A stretch of DNA of 60,720 nucleotides from Emmonsiellopsis sp. PD_33 (GCA_032988165.1 JANTQF010000210.1:1-60720), one strand, 5' to 3'; shown: positions 22,634-35,236, counted from the stretch's first letter. Numbers and translations: made by a program. The notes: a model not told the origin generated them from the sequence alone.

Positions 22634-22801
22634 TGTTGGTATTGTACATTGCTTCATGAGGTATGAATTGAATAATATTGTAAAACTAATGGTGGTTCAT
22701 AGGAATCCTAGCTATTTTGTATGAAGGAATGTGGGTGGCTGTGTAAATGCTAATTCTAAGCAAGATTGCATGAATATGAGATTATCTTGGGATTCCTGAC
22801 A
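22634..22801 (-). repeat. probable Copia 5' LTR with adjacent primer-binding site
   Basis: The 168-bp segment begins TGTCAGGAATCCC on the minus strand and ends ACCAACA, giving the TG...CA pattern of an LTR. Directly inside it is GTTATGAGCCTGGTGA, which resembles a tRNA-complementary primer-binding site. No second LTR was found, presumably because the 3' part of the element has been replaced by later insertions. The outer end is 32 bp from the HYPK stop codon. Confidence 0.55.
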
Positions 22802-22833
22802 ATCACTGACATGAACAAGGAACAACAAAACTA

Positions 22834-23375
22834 TCATGTGACTTTGGGAGGAGCAATAAAGGCTCGGATAGCCGTCACAAGATTCGTGTCGTGTGTCTTC
22901 AACAATTCCTTAGCTTGAATGTCGTTGAGATCAAGTTGGTTCTTCTACAACCATCGCGTCACAACTAATTAGCTTAGAACGCGATAAAAGCGAAAAAGAA
23001 AAAAGCTAAACACAAGAGGCGTACCAAAAGCCCAACATCCTCCGCCTTGATCTTCCTAGCAACCTTCTCCTTCTCCTTCTCCTGTAACTTCTCCTTCTCT
23101 TCCATGGCCTGTTCCTTCTCCTCCAGCGCAGCCACCACCGCAGCAGTTTTCTTGTCTCTCTTGCGCCCCTCCTCCCTAAGTGCAGCTTCCGCCCCAGCAA
23201 TGACTTCAAGCCGGCTCATGGCACTTGTCAGAGCCTGTTGATCCGCAGCTGACGGAATCGTTGGACGGCCTCCAGCGTCTGCAGGAAGTTCAGAAGCGGA
23301 TTCACCATTATCGTTGCTGTTTGGGGTGGCGGTGGATACGGGGTTGGCGGCTTTATTTTTCTTTGGTTTCGGCAT
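22834..23375 (-). CDS. HYPK-like NatA-associated protein
   Basis: complement(join(22834..22944, 23025..23375)), 153 aa. The N-terminal half is a low-complexity lead (MPKPKKNKAANPVSTATP) followed by SAADQQALTSAMSRLE and a long charged coiled coil rich in E and K (about 60-115). The second exon encodes LNDIQAKELLKTHDTNLV and AIRAFI, a UBA-like helical domain of the kind found at the C-terminus of HYPK/NAC-alpha proteins. HYPK binds the N-terminal acetyltransferase NatA at the ribosome and tunes its activity. The long first open frame alone would end in an intron read-through (VRLLCLAFFFFAF), so the splice is needed. It diverges from the DAHP synthase at 24028, and its 3' side abuts the Copia LTR. 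Confidence 0.75.
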
Positions 23376-24027
23376 TTCGCAGTCGAGGAGGGGTAGCTTG
23401 GTTTTCCTAGTTCGGTGGGCAAATCAGATGGCTCTATTTTCCTCTGTAGCTGTATTGTTGGTATCCCAACGCCAGGAGTATAGAAAATGCGGGGTTTGGA
23501 TGTTTGTAGTTCGGCTGGAGTGGATTGCAGGGTGGAGAAAGTGACGTTATGTTTGGCGGGCGGCGGCTAACCTAAATTTAGCCGCGCCAAAAAGCTTAGT
23601 TAGCAGCGCGCTAAGGCTGAGTCATATCAAATTCTTCCCAACCCCGCCCCATCTTCATATCTCCTCCACTTCCCCCTTGACAACTTTTCTTTCGTGCACC
23701 GTGCTCAAACTTCAAGGCACGCAATATTCCACACCGTCCCTTTTAGCGACGTTTGATTCGGCTGTGTGTGCTACGCTCAGCTTTCCCTTACAGCGTTACA
23801 TAGCGATTTCGTGGCGTTTTGAACACGAAACATTCTTTCCCGTCTCCTGGAGTAGTACCTATAGCGACACACTCGTTTCTCACATTTCGAGGGGTGCACA
23901 TACTCGAAACCTCCTTCGTTGGTTATTGTTGAGGTTTTGGCGCCTGCGACGATCACTCGATTCCATTTTTTTCTAGAACAGAGCCCTTCTATTCGTACAG
24001 GGGTGTATCCGTCGCACAGATTTCGAA
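23376..24027. other. divergent promoter of HYPK-like and DAHP synthase genes
   Basis: A 652-bp gene-free stretch. It holds a GC-rich inverted repeat near 23562-23595 (GGCGGCTAA ... TTAGCCGCGCC) and the word AGCGCGCTAAG at 23606, similar to words in the MITE at 15.6 kb. Short open frames here have no motif. TATA boxes were not identified. Confidence 0.45.
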
Positions 24028-25815
24028 ATGACGTCTCCCACACCAGCAAACTCAGTGACGGATGCCTGGACCCCATCATGTATGCTTTCTAAACTTCCGG
24101 GCTGCTTTCTCGCTTTTGACTGATATTTGACATAGCTTGGACCACCAAACCCATCAAACAGGATGTGGCCTATGACGACAAAGAAGGGTTGAAGAATGCT
24201 TTGACCAAACTTCAGAAGTTGCCTCCTTTGGTGACGCCCCAGGAGGTATGACTTCTAATGCCCAAATTTAAGTCTTGGGGAGGAGATGTTTGAATTCAAC
24301 ATTGGCTAAATTCCAGGTCTAGATCGTCAATCTGAAAAACAGCTTGAGGAATGTGGCGCTTGGTAAAGCTTTTGTGCTTCAAGGGGGTAAGTATCTGGAC
24401 ACTTTCAGGTTGAATGCTAGTTTTACAATGTTGTAATAAATGTGATAAAACTGACATTGGCACCCCTCAGGTGACTGTGCCGAGTTGTTCGATTACTGTA
24501 ACCAGGAAATGATCGAAGCTAAGATCAAATTAATTTTGCAGATGAGCTTGATCCTGATTTGGGGTACGGATCTTTCCGTTCTTGACTCAGCTTTGATCAT
24601 TAACTAACACACGGAATAGGGGCCAATAAGCCAGTGGTAAGGATCGCACGTATTGCCGGCCAATTCGCGAAGTGAGTTTTCGCCGTCATGGGAATATGTC
24701 CTAGATTCTAACATGTCTGAAGGCCTCGCTCAAGCACCACCGAAGTCATTGACGGCGTCACCATGCCATCCTTCCGTGGTGATAACATCAACGGCTTCGA
24801 CGCAAACCCTGTTTCGCGGACTCCAGATCCATCCCGTCTAGTCTCCGCATACTTCCACTCTTCCGCAACTCTGAACTACCTCAGAGCAGCACTCTCCTCC
24901 GGTTTGGCCGATCTTCACTCCCCGCTGGACTGGGGGCTCGGTCACGTCATCACCCCTTCAATCAAAGAAAAATACGAACGCATCGTAACCCGAGTAACGG
25001 ACTCGCTCCGTTTCATGAAAACCGTGGGTCTGGACACCGCCCGCGGCATCGAAACCGTAGACGTATACACCAGCCACGAAGGCCTCATGCTCGAATACGA
25101 GCAAAGCCTAACCCGACTCTGCCGACACCCACCCAACGCAACCCCCAAACCCGACATCCCCCAGCACCAAACCCAAACAGCACCCACATCCCCAGCAACA
25201 GGCCACTACGCCACCTCCTCCCACTTCCTCTGGATCGGCGACCGCACGCGCCAACTAACCGGCGCCCACGTCGAATTCTTCCGCGGCCTCGTCAACCCCA
25301 TCGGCATCAAAATCGGCCCCACCATGGAACCCCAAGAGCTCATCGACCTGCTCAACACCGTCAATCCAACCAAAGAAATCGGCAAAGTAACGCTCATCTC
25401 GCGCTACGGCGCGGCCAAAATCGCCTCCTACCTACCCGCCCACATCAAAGCCGTGCAAGCCTCCGGCCACATCCCCGTCTGGCAATGCGATCCCATGCAC
25501 GGCAACACGCGCTCGACGCCCCAGGGCCTCAAGACGCGACACTTCACCGATATCCTCTCTGAGCTGCGGCAGGCGCTGGAGATCCATCGCGAGCAGGGCT
25601 CGTTTATGGGTGGGATGCATTTGGAGTTGACTGGGGAGGCGGTGACGGAATGTGTTGGTGGTGCGGGCGGGTTGACGGAGGATGGGCTGGGGGAGCGGTA
25701 CACGACGTTTTGCGATCCGCGGTTGAATGAGAAGCAGGCGCTGGAGTTGGCGTTTTTGGTTGCTGGGTTTTATAGGGAGCAGATGGGTGAGGAGGGGAGT
25801 GTTAATCCGTTGTGA
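24028..25815 (+). CDS. class II DAHP synthase (3-deoxy-7-phosphoheptulonate synthase)
   Basis: join(24028..24079, 24136..24245, 24323..24386, 24471..24563, 24620..24671, 24723..25815), 487 aa, all phases closing. The enzyme condenses phosphoenolpyruvate with erythrose 4-phosphate, the first step of the shikimate pathway to aromatic amino acids. Class II (plant/bacterial AroH-type) signatures are clear: KAFVLQGGDCAELF early, VVRIARIAGQFAKPRSS, then FLWIGDRTRQLTGAHVEFFR, NPIGIKIGPTM, VWQCDPMHGNT with the metal-binding His region, and GGMHLELTGEAVTECVGG near the C-terminus. The first third is split by five introns, which is why the last exon alone looks like a 350-aa frame. The in-frame TAG at 24320-24322 belongs to the intron acceptor. 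Many fungi also have type I Aro3/Aro4 enzymes, so this may be an additional isozyme. Confidence 0.93.
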
Positions 25816-26339
25816 GGTTGATATATCCTTTGTTTTCTTTTTTGTTTAGATGAGGTGGATTTATGGGAAAAGTTGATCCTTTTCACTGTCTTTTTGTTGT
25901 CGTGGGTTGGTTGCATTTTGATGCATAACTAGTTTATGGAAAGGAAAACAAAAACAAAGGCCTTTCTTGAGACCTGATGCGTTCATCCCGTTTGTAGGAG
26001 TTTTAAACATTCAACACCGCGCGGTGTCCAATCTATCCAGGTCCAAAGTGGGAAAACAGTAAGCTCGAAGAAGAAAATTAAATAGAAAGTAAAGCCCAGT
26101 TTCCAACTCCCAACCCCCTAAGATCAGAAAACTTATATACATGAAGGAAAAACATGGAAAAACAACACTGCGGGGTATTAAAAAATCTCAAAAGCCCACA
26201 AGGGAACTAGTTCACAATTCCCAATCCGAATTGACAACAAACCACCCAACTAGCAATTCCAAATCCAAGAATAAACAACCGCCTCGCTCCATAGTATTCT
26301 ATACAAAAATTACATTGGGGGATCCAAAAGCATCTTTCA
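25816..26339. other. convergent 3' intergenic region
   Basis: 524 bp between the ends of the DAHP synthase and the BRCT gene. It should contain both polyadenylation regions. Only a chance open frame (26141-26410) overlaps it. Confidence 0.5.
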
Positions 26340-29300
26340 TTACCGCCCAAGCGGACTTCCAACCTTCGGCTTCCAAACCAAACTCTTCCGCCTGGCGGCC
26401 TCTAGTCTAATCTTCAGTCCTTCACTCATTTCCCCGCCAGCACGACCGCTATCAGAGAATAGCCCCTGCCTCGACTGTTTCGGCGGGCAAGTTTGCTGGA
26501 TCAACTTGGATCCCTGAGACGGGTAGTACGGTGTGATTGGCGATGGGGCAGAAGCATCATCGAAGTCGAACGTGTAGTTGAAATCTGGCGTGGCAGGTGA
26601 TTGGGCATGGGAGGTCTGTTGGAAATCTGAAATGCGCGATGGGTTTGTTGGGGTCGACTGGATGGCGAAGTGCTGTTTTCCCTGGGGCTGTGGGGTAGGA
26701 GAGGCACGCTCCCACTCCATGGAATCGCGTCGGGAGGATGATGGGGTCGGGGAAAGACGCATGAGTTCCTGGAATGTTTCACGATCCGCGCCACTACGAC
26801 GGCCGCTAGAGGAAGATGTAGATGAGTCTAGCTTGATGATGCTTCCGTTCATGTTGCTTAGGGCTCGTGGTTCCATGCTCTTGCGGCGCTTCTGGCCACC
26901 GCGAGGAACAAAACTGACGTCGACGCCGTATTCGGACTCATCGAGCCACTTACTTTTGCGTTCGCAGCTGTTGAGTTAAGTTGTTAGTGTTCAATCATCT
27001 TATGGTGTAGTAGAAGGAGTGCGGGAAACTTACTCAAGAACCCATCCAACACCAACACACTTCACCAGCCCATTAGCTTCTCGAACCTTTTCCAAGGTTC
27101 TCACCCCTCCATCCTTGAAGACAACGTGCGTGATGCCAACCTTTCCTTCCTTAGGGTCGACGCCATCCACGGGGGACAAGCTTGATCTGGGGTTCCATGA
27201 CCAGGACTTGACACATCGAGCTCCCATCTGCGTTAGCAACTCAACAAATATCCCGCTAGCATCAGCTCCCTCTGCTGTATGCACATCTGTGTAGACCACT
27301 GCTCCCTGCAAGACCTGTCCAGTACTAGGTTTCATCTTACGAGGAGACTTGGTTGGGCTTTTGGCCGCAGGAGGGGGCCACGTTGAAGTGCTATATTTGA
27401 CGGGCGACTTTTCCGATGGTCCTGGCTCGTTCTCATCGGCCGCGTTCTCTTCCACCCATTTCTTCAACGCTACCTTTGCCTTGCGTGGGGAGATTGAGGG
27501 GAAACTTTTGCTTTTACCCAGGCTAGGTGTAGGACTCCTCTGGGTAGATGAAAGAGATCTACTCCTCTTCCGCGGAACTTTAAGCGTGGATCCGTCACCA
27601 TCAGATCGAAGTGGCACTTTAGAAACGGTATGAATCGTACGAGGGTATATAGAACCAGAGCGAACAGGAGTAACAGACATCGGAAGTGGCGTCGAGTTTT
27701 CAGTCTGCTCAACGGATGCAGGCGTATTCTCCGCTTCGTCAAAGAGCTGAGGATCGATGGGGATTGTGGATTCAGAAGGGGCGGCGTTCTCATCGTTATA
27801 TACATCCTCTTCATCATACATATCTTCCTGTATCTCCGAGACAAGTTCCGCATCATCAAGGGCATCGGTGTCCATCATGGTATGATCCCTCATCTCGTCA
27901 GAAACAAAACTAGTTAATGTAATCTCGCGAGGAGGAATGGTGTCTGCAGTACTCTGGCGTTGGCGAACCACCATTTCATCATTAAAGAAAGTAGGAGTTG
28001 TTGAATGTCGTTTGAGAGATTGTCTAATGGCAAGAGACTGGCGTTTATCACTCAGTTCATTGTCTTCAATGATGGGCCGTGGCTCAGCTTCAGCAATAGG
28101 CTCGCTCCGTTTGACGGGCGAAAATATTCCCCGGCTTTGCACTCTTGCGGAACGTCGCTTCACTGGACTGGTAGATTTCCACTGACTCAGTTTTTCTGCC
28201 AAAGGGGTAAATCCGAGCTTTTCCTCTGAGGTCTCATCTTCATTTGCTTCAAAAGTCGTTGTTGGTTCAGCAAAGAGAGTTTGGCGACGGGACTGTGCAC
28301 TGTTAAATTTGGTTGGACTGCTATCTTCCATCAACTCGTCTTCGGATTCGTCAAACATGCCGTCACGGTACATAAATTTAGCCGGGTTTGCAGCAGTAAA
28401 AACGGGAGGAGAAGGGGCGGCCGGTGGAATGCCTCTGTAGCTTCTGACGGAAGAGGTGCTATCATCCGGGTTAATAATATCATGGTTGGTCACCGGGCTA
28501 GAAGGTGCTGAAGTCATCTCTGTAACGATGAACGGATCGTCCATGTCTAGCTCGGGTGCTTTTAGCAGTTCTAGGTCGCTCTCCTCTTCGACCACTGGAT
28601 AGCAGGAATCCTCCGCAGATGGAGGCAAAGGCTGGCAAACATCAAGGACGCTCATCTCAAAATCGACCGCGTCATCCATGAATATATCGTCTTCAGTAGG
28701 CCCCGTGTTTATTTCATTGGATGAGGCATTCGTTGAACCCCGAAGGCTACCTGGAAGTGCACTGCCTTCAGCGTCGCAGAGGGGCGACTCCTCCGATCCA
28801 AGGTCATAGGCAATACCCTGGCTAGGTGCCTCCGGATGGGCACCCTCCACGGGCAAAAATTTAATAGGGGATGGGGGTCGCTTTGCGGGGCTTTTGAGCA
28901 GGGTCAGTTTCTCCTTTGACGGTGACGATGCCGTGTTAAACGGGAACTGTGAAAAAGAAACTCCAAAGTTGCCCTTCTTGGGGGAGATTTTCAATGGAGA
29001 CGTTTTAGTTGATGGCTCTAATTCAGGATTTGATTCCATTATTCCGCACTGTATGGGGGCGCGCCGAGGAGAATCCTTCATTGACAATTTAAATGGGGAA
29101 GCTGGAAGTTTTCTGGCGGGAGACGCCATCATGACCGCATCGTTCGGCATGGGGGCAAGAGATTGTTCAGAGGGCCCAGCTTCTTTGCCTTGAATGGTGT
29201 GAGCGAGGGCTAGGCCTCTGGATGTCGACTTCGTTGGGCTGACAAAATCAATCTTTCTGACGGGAGAATCAAATGGCCCGCGAGTGTCCCTCTTGATTGG

Positions 29301-30371
29301 AGATACGCTGAGTCGCGCAATCCGAGGACCTGGGGAACCCAACTCATCGTCCTCGCCGTCATCATTAGAGCTTGCGGAAGACCCTGATCTGGCCACCTGT
29401 GTTGCCTTCTTTGGAGAAAGGGGCTCTTTCTTTGCGTCTTGGGTGCTGTCGACTTCAGACTTTTTAACAGGCGACGCCGCCGTCTTTCGAACAGGCTTTG
29501 CTTTGAGGCCGAGTTGAATTTTATTTTTCGATGCGTCAGTGGCCGTTGCTGGGATTGGTTGGTTTTCTTTATCGGAGTCGGTGGCCATGTCTAGGAATGT
29601 GACCTTCTTCTTCGGTGCTCCGGAGGCGGTTGTTTTTGCTCTAGCTGACGCAGATGATGCAGCCAAGGAGCCAGCTGAAATGTGAATCGTTTTTCTATGT
29701 CCATTCTTTTCATCCTCCGTGGTCATTGTAGTTGCCTTCCTTGATCTTTTTGCTGGGGCTTTCGTTGTTGAAGTCTCTGTAGCTCGTGGTCTCCCTCTTC
29801 TCACGGTCGTAGAGGTATTTTTAACCTTTGTTGCCCGTTGCTTTGGCACTTCGGGCTGCGCAAGCTCGTCATCGTCATCATCATCTTCCGAAATAATAGA
29901 TTCATCCCCCCCTTTATGAGCAGTCACAGGTGCCCGTTTCGCCCTAGCAGGGGCTGGCTTGGAAGTGACTGAAGATTTATTCTGCACCGTGGACCCTTTC
30001 GGCCGTCCCCGAACACTGACGGTCATGATATCCATCTCATCTTCACTCGAATCTCCATCGGCTGCAGTGATCTCCTCTTGAATTTTCTTTGCCCTCCCTC
30101 GTTTGACAGGTTGCTTTTTGGCCTCGACAGTTTCCGCAGCTTCGACCTTTCTAGTTCTCGTCGTTGGCTTGGTAGTCGGGGCAGGTGCCGCTGTCTTTGT
30201 CCTTGGTCTCCCTCTTCCCGCTGCCGCAGGCTTCCCTGCCACTGTGTCTTTTTGTGATGGTTTTGCCGCTGGTATATCGGAAGTCTCTGTGGTTCGGGCT
30301 GCCCGGGCACGGGTGACGCGTTTCGGAGGCGTGTCTGAGGCCGGGGCGGGGGCTGGAGTTGGTCGAGCCAT
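26340..30371 (-). CDS. large BRCT-domain nuclear protein
   Basis: complement(join(26340..26967, 27034..30371)), 1321 aa. The first ~1000 residues are disordered and basic, with many (S/T)P and SPxK/R sites (for example SPVKK, SPRKM, SPTKS). These are typical of a cyclin-dependent-kinase-regulated chromatin protein. They include AT-hook-like RGRP motifs (RGRPKG, RRGRPRA) and acidic patches. Around 1010-1125 is a single BRCT fold: VLQGAVVYTDVHT, FVELLTQMGARCVKSWS, THVVFKDGG and the terminal Trp helix VGVGWVLDCERKSKW, which spans the intron. BRCT domains bind phosphoproteins in DNA-damage and cell-cycle pathways. The combination resembles microcephalin/BRCT-type proteins annotated in Aspergillus, but I cannot assign an ortholog. 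The C-terminal 180 residues are again disordered. Confidence 0.85.
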
Positions 30372-31627
30372 GGCCGTTCCTCTTGTGACAGAGGTACTAG
30401 GAATATGCTGTTGATAGGTTAATTGGCGGGGAGGTGCTAGCTTTCTCGTGCCGTATCATGTAGCTCTTGCTATCGGCTCGAGGTGTGTCAGAAGGTGTTG
30501 AGATTAAATATTATTAAAAGGGACGCGGTAATACAGAGTAAACAAGACAATTCGCGTAGGGAGCATCCAGAGGCACGGCTGTTTACCGCTAGAGTCGCTG
30601 GTCCATGGCGGTGATGGAGTCTGATATCGAAGAAAGACGGCCAGGGTGTTGGGTTGTTGATGTCCCGATTTGGTTGTCAGGGGCAACCGCGCTAGGGCTA
30701 GGGCTAGTTGCCGATTCGGGCTTGGCGCGTCGATCATCACGTGTCCATATCGCCCTCCAGCTGGAAATATCCATACTGGAATCTTGTGGTTCATTGAGAT
30801 GGTGGAATCCAAAATCAACCGCTTGGACACAGTGCCTTTTAATTTCCACACATGTTTCCACGGTGCTTCCACCATTCCACACGCAGTTAGTGTGTCCACA
30901 CAGTCGAAGCGTCCCACAAGATTCCGGTATGGATCTATCAAAGGAGGACAAACATGAAGACTTTCCAGGGTGTTGAAGACTATAAGAATATGGTTCATAG
31001 GCGGCTGCAGTTAGATGAATTGTATTGACTCGATTTCTCCCAATCTGGCTTTCACTAATCTAAGTACACTTCTCAGTACGCCAAAGTTACTACCTACTCT
31101 GGAAGCTAAATTGATAGTACATATATATTTCGAGGCAGAAAACCGCCGCCATGCAACCTTGACAATAAACCCAGAACACGAATGGAGAAAAGAATATGAT
31201 ATTAAAAGTCGATAAAAACTACAATCAATATGAATGGGATGTCGAGTCAATCTATTCGTTTACCCCGAAAGTACTATCTGTTAAAAACACAAAAACACAA
31301 TAGATGACGGAGCGTTTGGAAAGCTGGTGGATGTACGAAAAGTGGAAAATGAAATAGTAGAAGGTGATGCAGTGACAAGATATATATATACAGGAACATA
31401 TAAACAAGAAGTCCATTGTAGAAGGTGGGAAATAAAACCAAGGAGCAATAAACGCTCGAATGCACATATTGTAAGAGAAATGGTATGAAATATATATGAA
31501 ATACAACGGAAATGATAGCCACATGTGAATGGATATAAAAAACAACCAAAAAATGCAAAGGAAAAAAAGGGGGGCAGATGGCTAGGTGAGTGTCAAACCG
31601 TTCACATGACTCGTGTGACATGGACGT
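30372..31627. other. intergenic, promoter side of the BRCT gene
   Basis: 1.26 kb without a supported gene. Overlapping open frames at 30504-30998 (both strands) and 31011-31621 have no motifs and overlap each other on opposite strands. There is a short GGGCTA repeat near 30690. The AT-rich 31100-31550 part is probably the 3' flank of the phospholipase gene. Confidence 0.45.
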
Positions 31628-33729
31628 CTACAGCAAGCCAACTAATGACATCGCAACAGCACCCGCCACCATCAGCGAACTCGGGACGATTCCAGACGCC
31701 AGGCTGGCGATGGCGATGGGTCGGAGAAGCATCTCAGGCGCATATGTTTCCGGAGCCGTGCTATTCAGCGTCCCGTCCCAGCAGTACTCATCGAAGCACT
31801 TCTTGCAGACCTCTGGGACCTCAGTCTCGGTTCTCTCAAACGACCTGCTGAGCATGGCACATCCAACACAAGTTGGCCAGTCCTTAGCAACCGTGCCATT
31901 GGCCCTGGTTGCGACATTGTAACCGTTCTGAATGATTGCATTCCGTACGCTGTTGTTGTACGCAGGGTCGAAGGTTGACACGTTCGAGAAGAAGACATAA
32001 GGGGAGTTGGGGATATACACAACCAAGGGGGATGGGCCGGTCATATTGGAGGAATTGCAGCCAAAGAAGGTCGGCTTGTTGTTCAGACCCAGGTTGATGA
32101 ATGTATGGACGTCGGGAATTGATGGGAACGCGGTGCCGTTGCCAATTCCTTTCGTGTCCTGACTACGTTCATAAGTAGCGACGAGAGCGGTACCGTTTGG
32201 CCAGTTGAACTCGTTATCGGCCGACGAATCGACGGCATAAATCACGTCGACGTGACGCTCTGGCTGAATAAGGGGATGGAGAGGGAGGTTTTGAAGATCT
32301 TCACCACCATCAACCATATTGAGCGATTTTTGGTTTGCAAAAGGGGAGGTATCCTTGGCAAAGTTGTAGAAGGGGTTGGGCTCATATGCTGCGATGTCAT
32401 TGTTGTCATCCCCGATGTTCTCGAGAATAGCTGTCAATGCGTCCTCGATGAACCCCGGGATGTTATACTTGTGTATTTGCAACAGAATCTGGTTGAACAG
32501 CGAGGAAGTTGTGCCCATGATATATCCAGCATTGTCGAATCCACGAACACAAGATTCTGATCGGGGCAGAGAGCCTCCGTCGAATTTCGAACCAAGGAAC
32601 TCTAGGGGCACGAAACCAAAAACTGTTGGATCGAATGTGCCAAACTCCCAAGGGTTGAATTCGAAAACAGTCGCGTTACCTCCGATGAATTTCTCCCCTG
32701 GATTTCTCCCATCGGCGACAAGGATCGGCAATGGCATATCGCCATCCTTGAAATTATCAGCCAGCGCAATCGAGGACCACGTGTAATCAAGTCCACCTTC
32801 TTCGGCGTTGATGAACTGGTACGAGAGCGCACGACCCCTAAATTTGGCATGTCAGTATAAATTCGAAACTCGATCGCCACTTAGGCCACGCAATCGCCCA
32901 TAAACAGGAATCAACGCACCAATAGTCTGTGATACTAATATCATAGCCAGCCTCTTTCTTACCCTCAACAGCGTCAAAGATTTCGGAATAATAATCAGCT
33001 GTATTGAGAATTCCAATGCCGCCCTCGCTGGGGCCTTCGAGAATTGACTCAGCAAATTCCCAGACCGAGCCTGATCTATCTGCTTGCAGCGCCTGCACGG
33101 AGGTGAAGTTGTTGAGATAGAGCGACCCAACAAGCCATCCACCACCACTTAGACCAGACAGATAGGTAGCTGACTGCAGCAGACCACCAAGCTGTCCGGC
33201 CGACGTGGTGCCATCCGTTCTGTCATCGAAAGCCTTCAAAGCGCCGCCACCGTTCATTAGAGCTCTGTATCCACCGCCAGAAACCGCAATTCCAACATTC
33301 GGCAGGGCAGAAACGTTCTTGGCATTCTTCTCAAGGTACTCCCGCGCGTCAAACCCGTCAATGGAAACATGTCCGAAAAACTCTTTCATGGCTTCCGTTG
33401 CCTTCTCCCTCCGCCCTACGAGCCAGCGCGATTCGTGCTGTGAAAGTTTCGCTGCATTGCGAACTGACGGCCTGCCAGTGCCGCAACTCGCATCTTTGGG
33501 GGTGTACCCATCAGGGGCATTGGGAAGGGCTCGAGGTGCTAGGTCTTGGATGGGTTCAAGTGCGGCGCCTACAGTCGAACCTGGAGAGGTTGTCAGTACA
33601 TCATCGATTGGTGTTCATAAACTATGGATACGCCACAGCTCGCATTGCAGACGCATGTGTCGTTCTTGACGAACCTGAAAGTGTCCCCACAACAATTGCG
33701 GCAGATAAAGCCTTCCAATCCGTCCTCAT
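31628..33729 (-). CDS. phospholipase B / lysophospholipase, secreted GPI-type
   Basis: complement(join(31628..32837, 32920..33580, 33675..33729)), 641 aa. It hydrolyses acyl chains from phospholipids and lysophospholipids. The first exon gives a signal peptide (MRTDWKALSAAIVVGTLSGS). The cytosolic PLA2-like catalytic fold shows SGGGYRALMNGGG (Arg and oxyanion region), GLSGGGW with the nucleophile Ser, and MVDGGEDLQNLPLHPL with the catalytic Asp. Many NxS/T sites and a Cys-rich tail (CVGCAMLSRSF, EVCKKCFDEYCWDG) follow, and the protein ends in a hydrophobic segment (VAGAVAMSLVGLL) suited to GPI attachment. Length fits fungal PLBs (about 600-650 aa). The gene is cell-wall or secreted. A larger upstream open frame to 33874 is not needed once the first intron is accepted. 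Confidence 0.9.
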
Positions 33730-35236
33730 TCTGTGCTTGCACCGGGCGGAACGTAACTATACGGGATAAAAGAATAGAAATCACGGCAATTAAACAACAA
33801 ATCCACGAAGCGAAACGAAACGAAGAGATATTTTTATTCAAGGAGCTGGACGACAAGTTTGTCGGGCAAGCCACAGCAAGGGGGGGGATGTTGCCTTTAA
33901 ATTTGGTGGTCCTGCAGGATCCTGGCTCCTAGGGCCATTTGAAAATGGGGCTTGGACGGACCAGCACAGCCAAAAACTATCACCGTTGGCCAACCAAGGA
34001 CCCTAAGGATTTAGTGCCAAAGGGCTGAGATCTGACCCAGAATTGGGCCAAACACCGGCCATCCCAATACCCGACCATTTTTTTTGGTAACCGTCCAGCA
34101 AGTGAGCAGGTTCGAGAGCCCTGGAGTGATTAAACCATCTATCCCGAAAAAAGCCAAAAATTGAGGACATGCATTCCGGTCCTGCGGACCAAGTTCGTTA
34201 TTATTGGACGGGAATAGTCCAGCTGAGACTATCCGCAGCTAACGCCCACCGTTGTACGGAGCACGGAGAAGCGATGGTCATCTGCATGACGTCGAGGCTC
34301 AGTGTATGGAGGAGACAGTACCGATGCGGAAATGCGCAACATCATCGTGGGTGAGTGATCGCGACATGCCAGTAACTACTGGTGGGGCGTGCGGGTACAT
34401 ACAATCCCAACGCCGTTGCATTTGAAATGAAGGGGTTTGACCAAAGTCCGCGTATTCGATTGTGAACAAATTGCGCTCCATCATTTTCTCCCAATCTTTT
34501 GGGTCGCAACTGCCGGCGAGAAACTTTATTACTCAGAACGGTCGATTCGCATTCCGGCAAAATTTCAAAAGTTGTTCGCATTTCGGCAACGCTGCCGTTT
34601 GTTGTTGGTGAATATCGACGCTCCGTCGCTCCCTCATCAGCCTCGGATGCTAGGCTGTGTCTAAGCTTTTAGCGACAGGGACCGTGGGAAAATGTGGAGT
34701 AACGAAGCGTAGGATTCCAGTTGGTCAGCCACAGGCTGTGCTGGGCCTAGCCGCCTGGGGCCTGAGGGACCTCCGGCATCCGTTCCATCCACGTAACAAA
34801 CATTTCTATTATATTAATAGAAACGGCGGGCTGCAAGGCCACGAGGATCCATTATTTGGGCTTATGGGAAGGGCTGATGTAGGTTCATAGGGCAGAAGTT
34901 ACAAATCCGCGCCCGGTTAGCTTTTCCGAACGACAATTCAAAATGTCGCCGGTGAGAAGTTCCCGAACTCAGCCCTGGAAGGATCTAGCAAAGGATTTAC
35001 AGCCAAGCAGCCAAGCATGCCCTATCTCAATTTCAATTGGGCCTAGGTCTTCAGGAACAACACGATCCGTATTTCAAGACGGGTACACGACATCGAAGAG
35101 GTTCGAAATCAAGGACCGGAGACTACAAGAAAAAGAAATGCCATTTCAAAGATAACTACCATTCAACACCGCTCACAGGATTGAACCTTACGAGGGAGTC
35201 AAATCCAGGCTTAACTACCCCATGCACCAATCCCGT
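33730..35236. other. intergenic, no gene seen
   Basis: 1.5 kb between the phospholipase start and the 3' end of the MYND gene. Short frames on both strands have no motif. I saw no tRNA-like cloverleaf. The proximal part would be the phospholipase promoter. Confidence 0.45.

Noticed and set aside
4840..22801. Starship-type giant element
   Set aside because: No tyrosine-recombinase (DUF3435) captain or large intact cargo block was seen; the region is explained by separate hAT, Helitron, MITE, Gypsy and Copia elements.
24318..24324. In-frame TAG in the DAHP synthase
   Set aside because: The TAG is the intron acceptor; exon 3 begins at 24323 with IVNLKNS, as in the family.
30504..30998. 164-aa minus-strand open frame upstream of the BRCT gene
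   Set aside because: Opposite-strand frames of similar length cover the same bases and no domain is visible.
33593..33874. Alternative 93-aa N-terminal frame for the phospholipase
   Set aside because: It ends in a stop and lacks a signal-peptide cleavage context; the spliced 55-nt first exon at 33675-33729 gives a clean signal peptide in frame.
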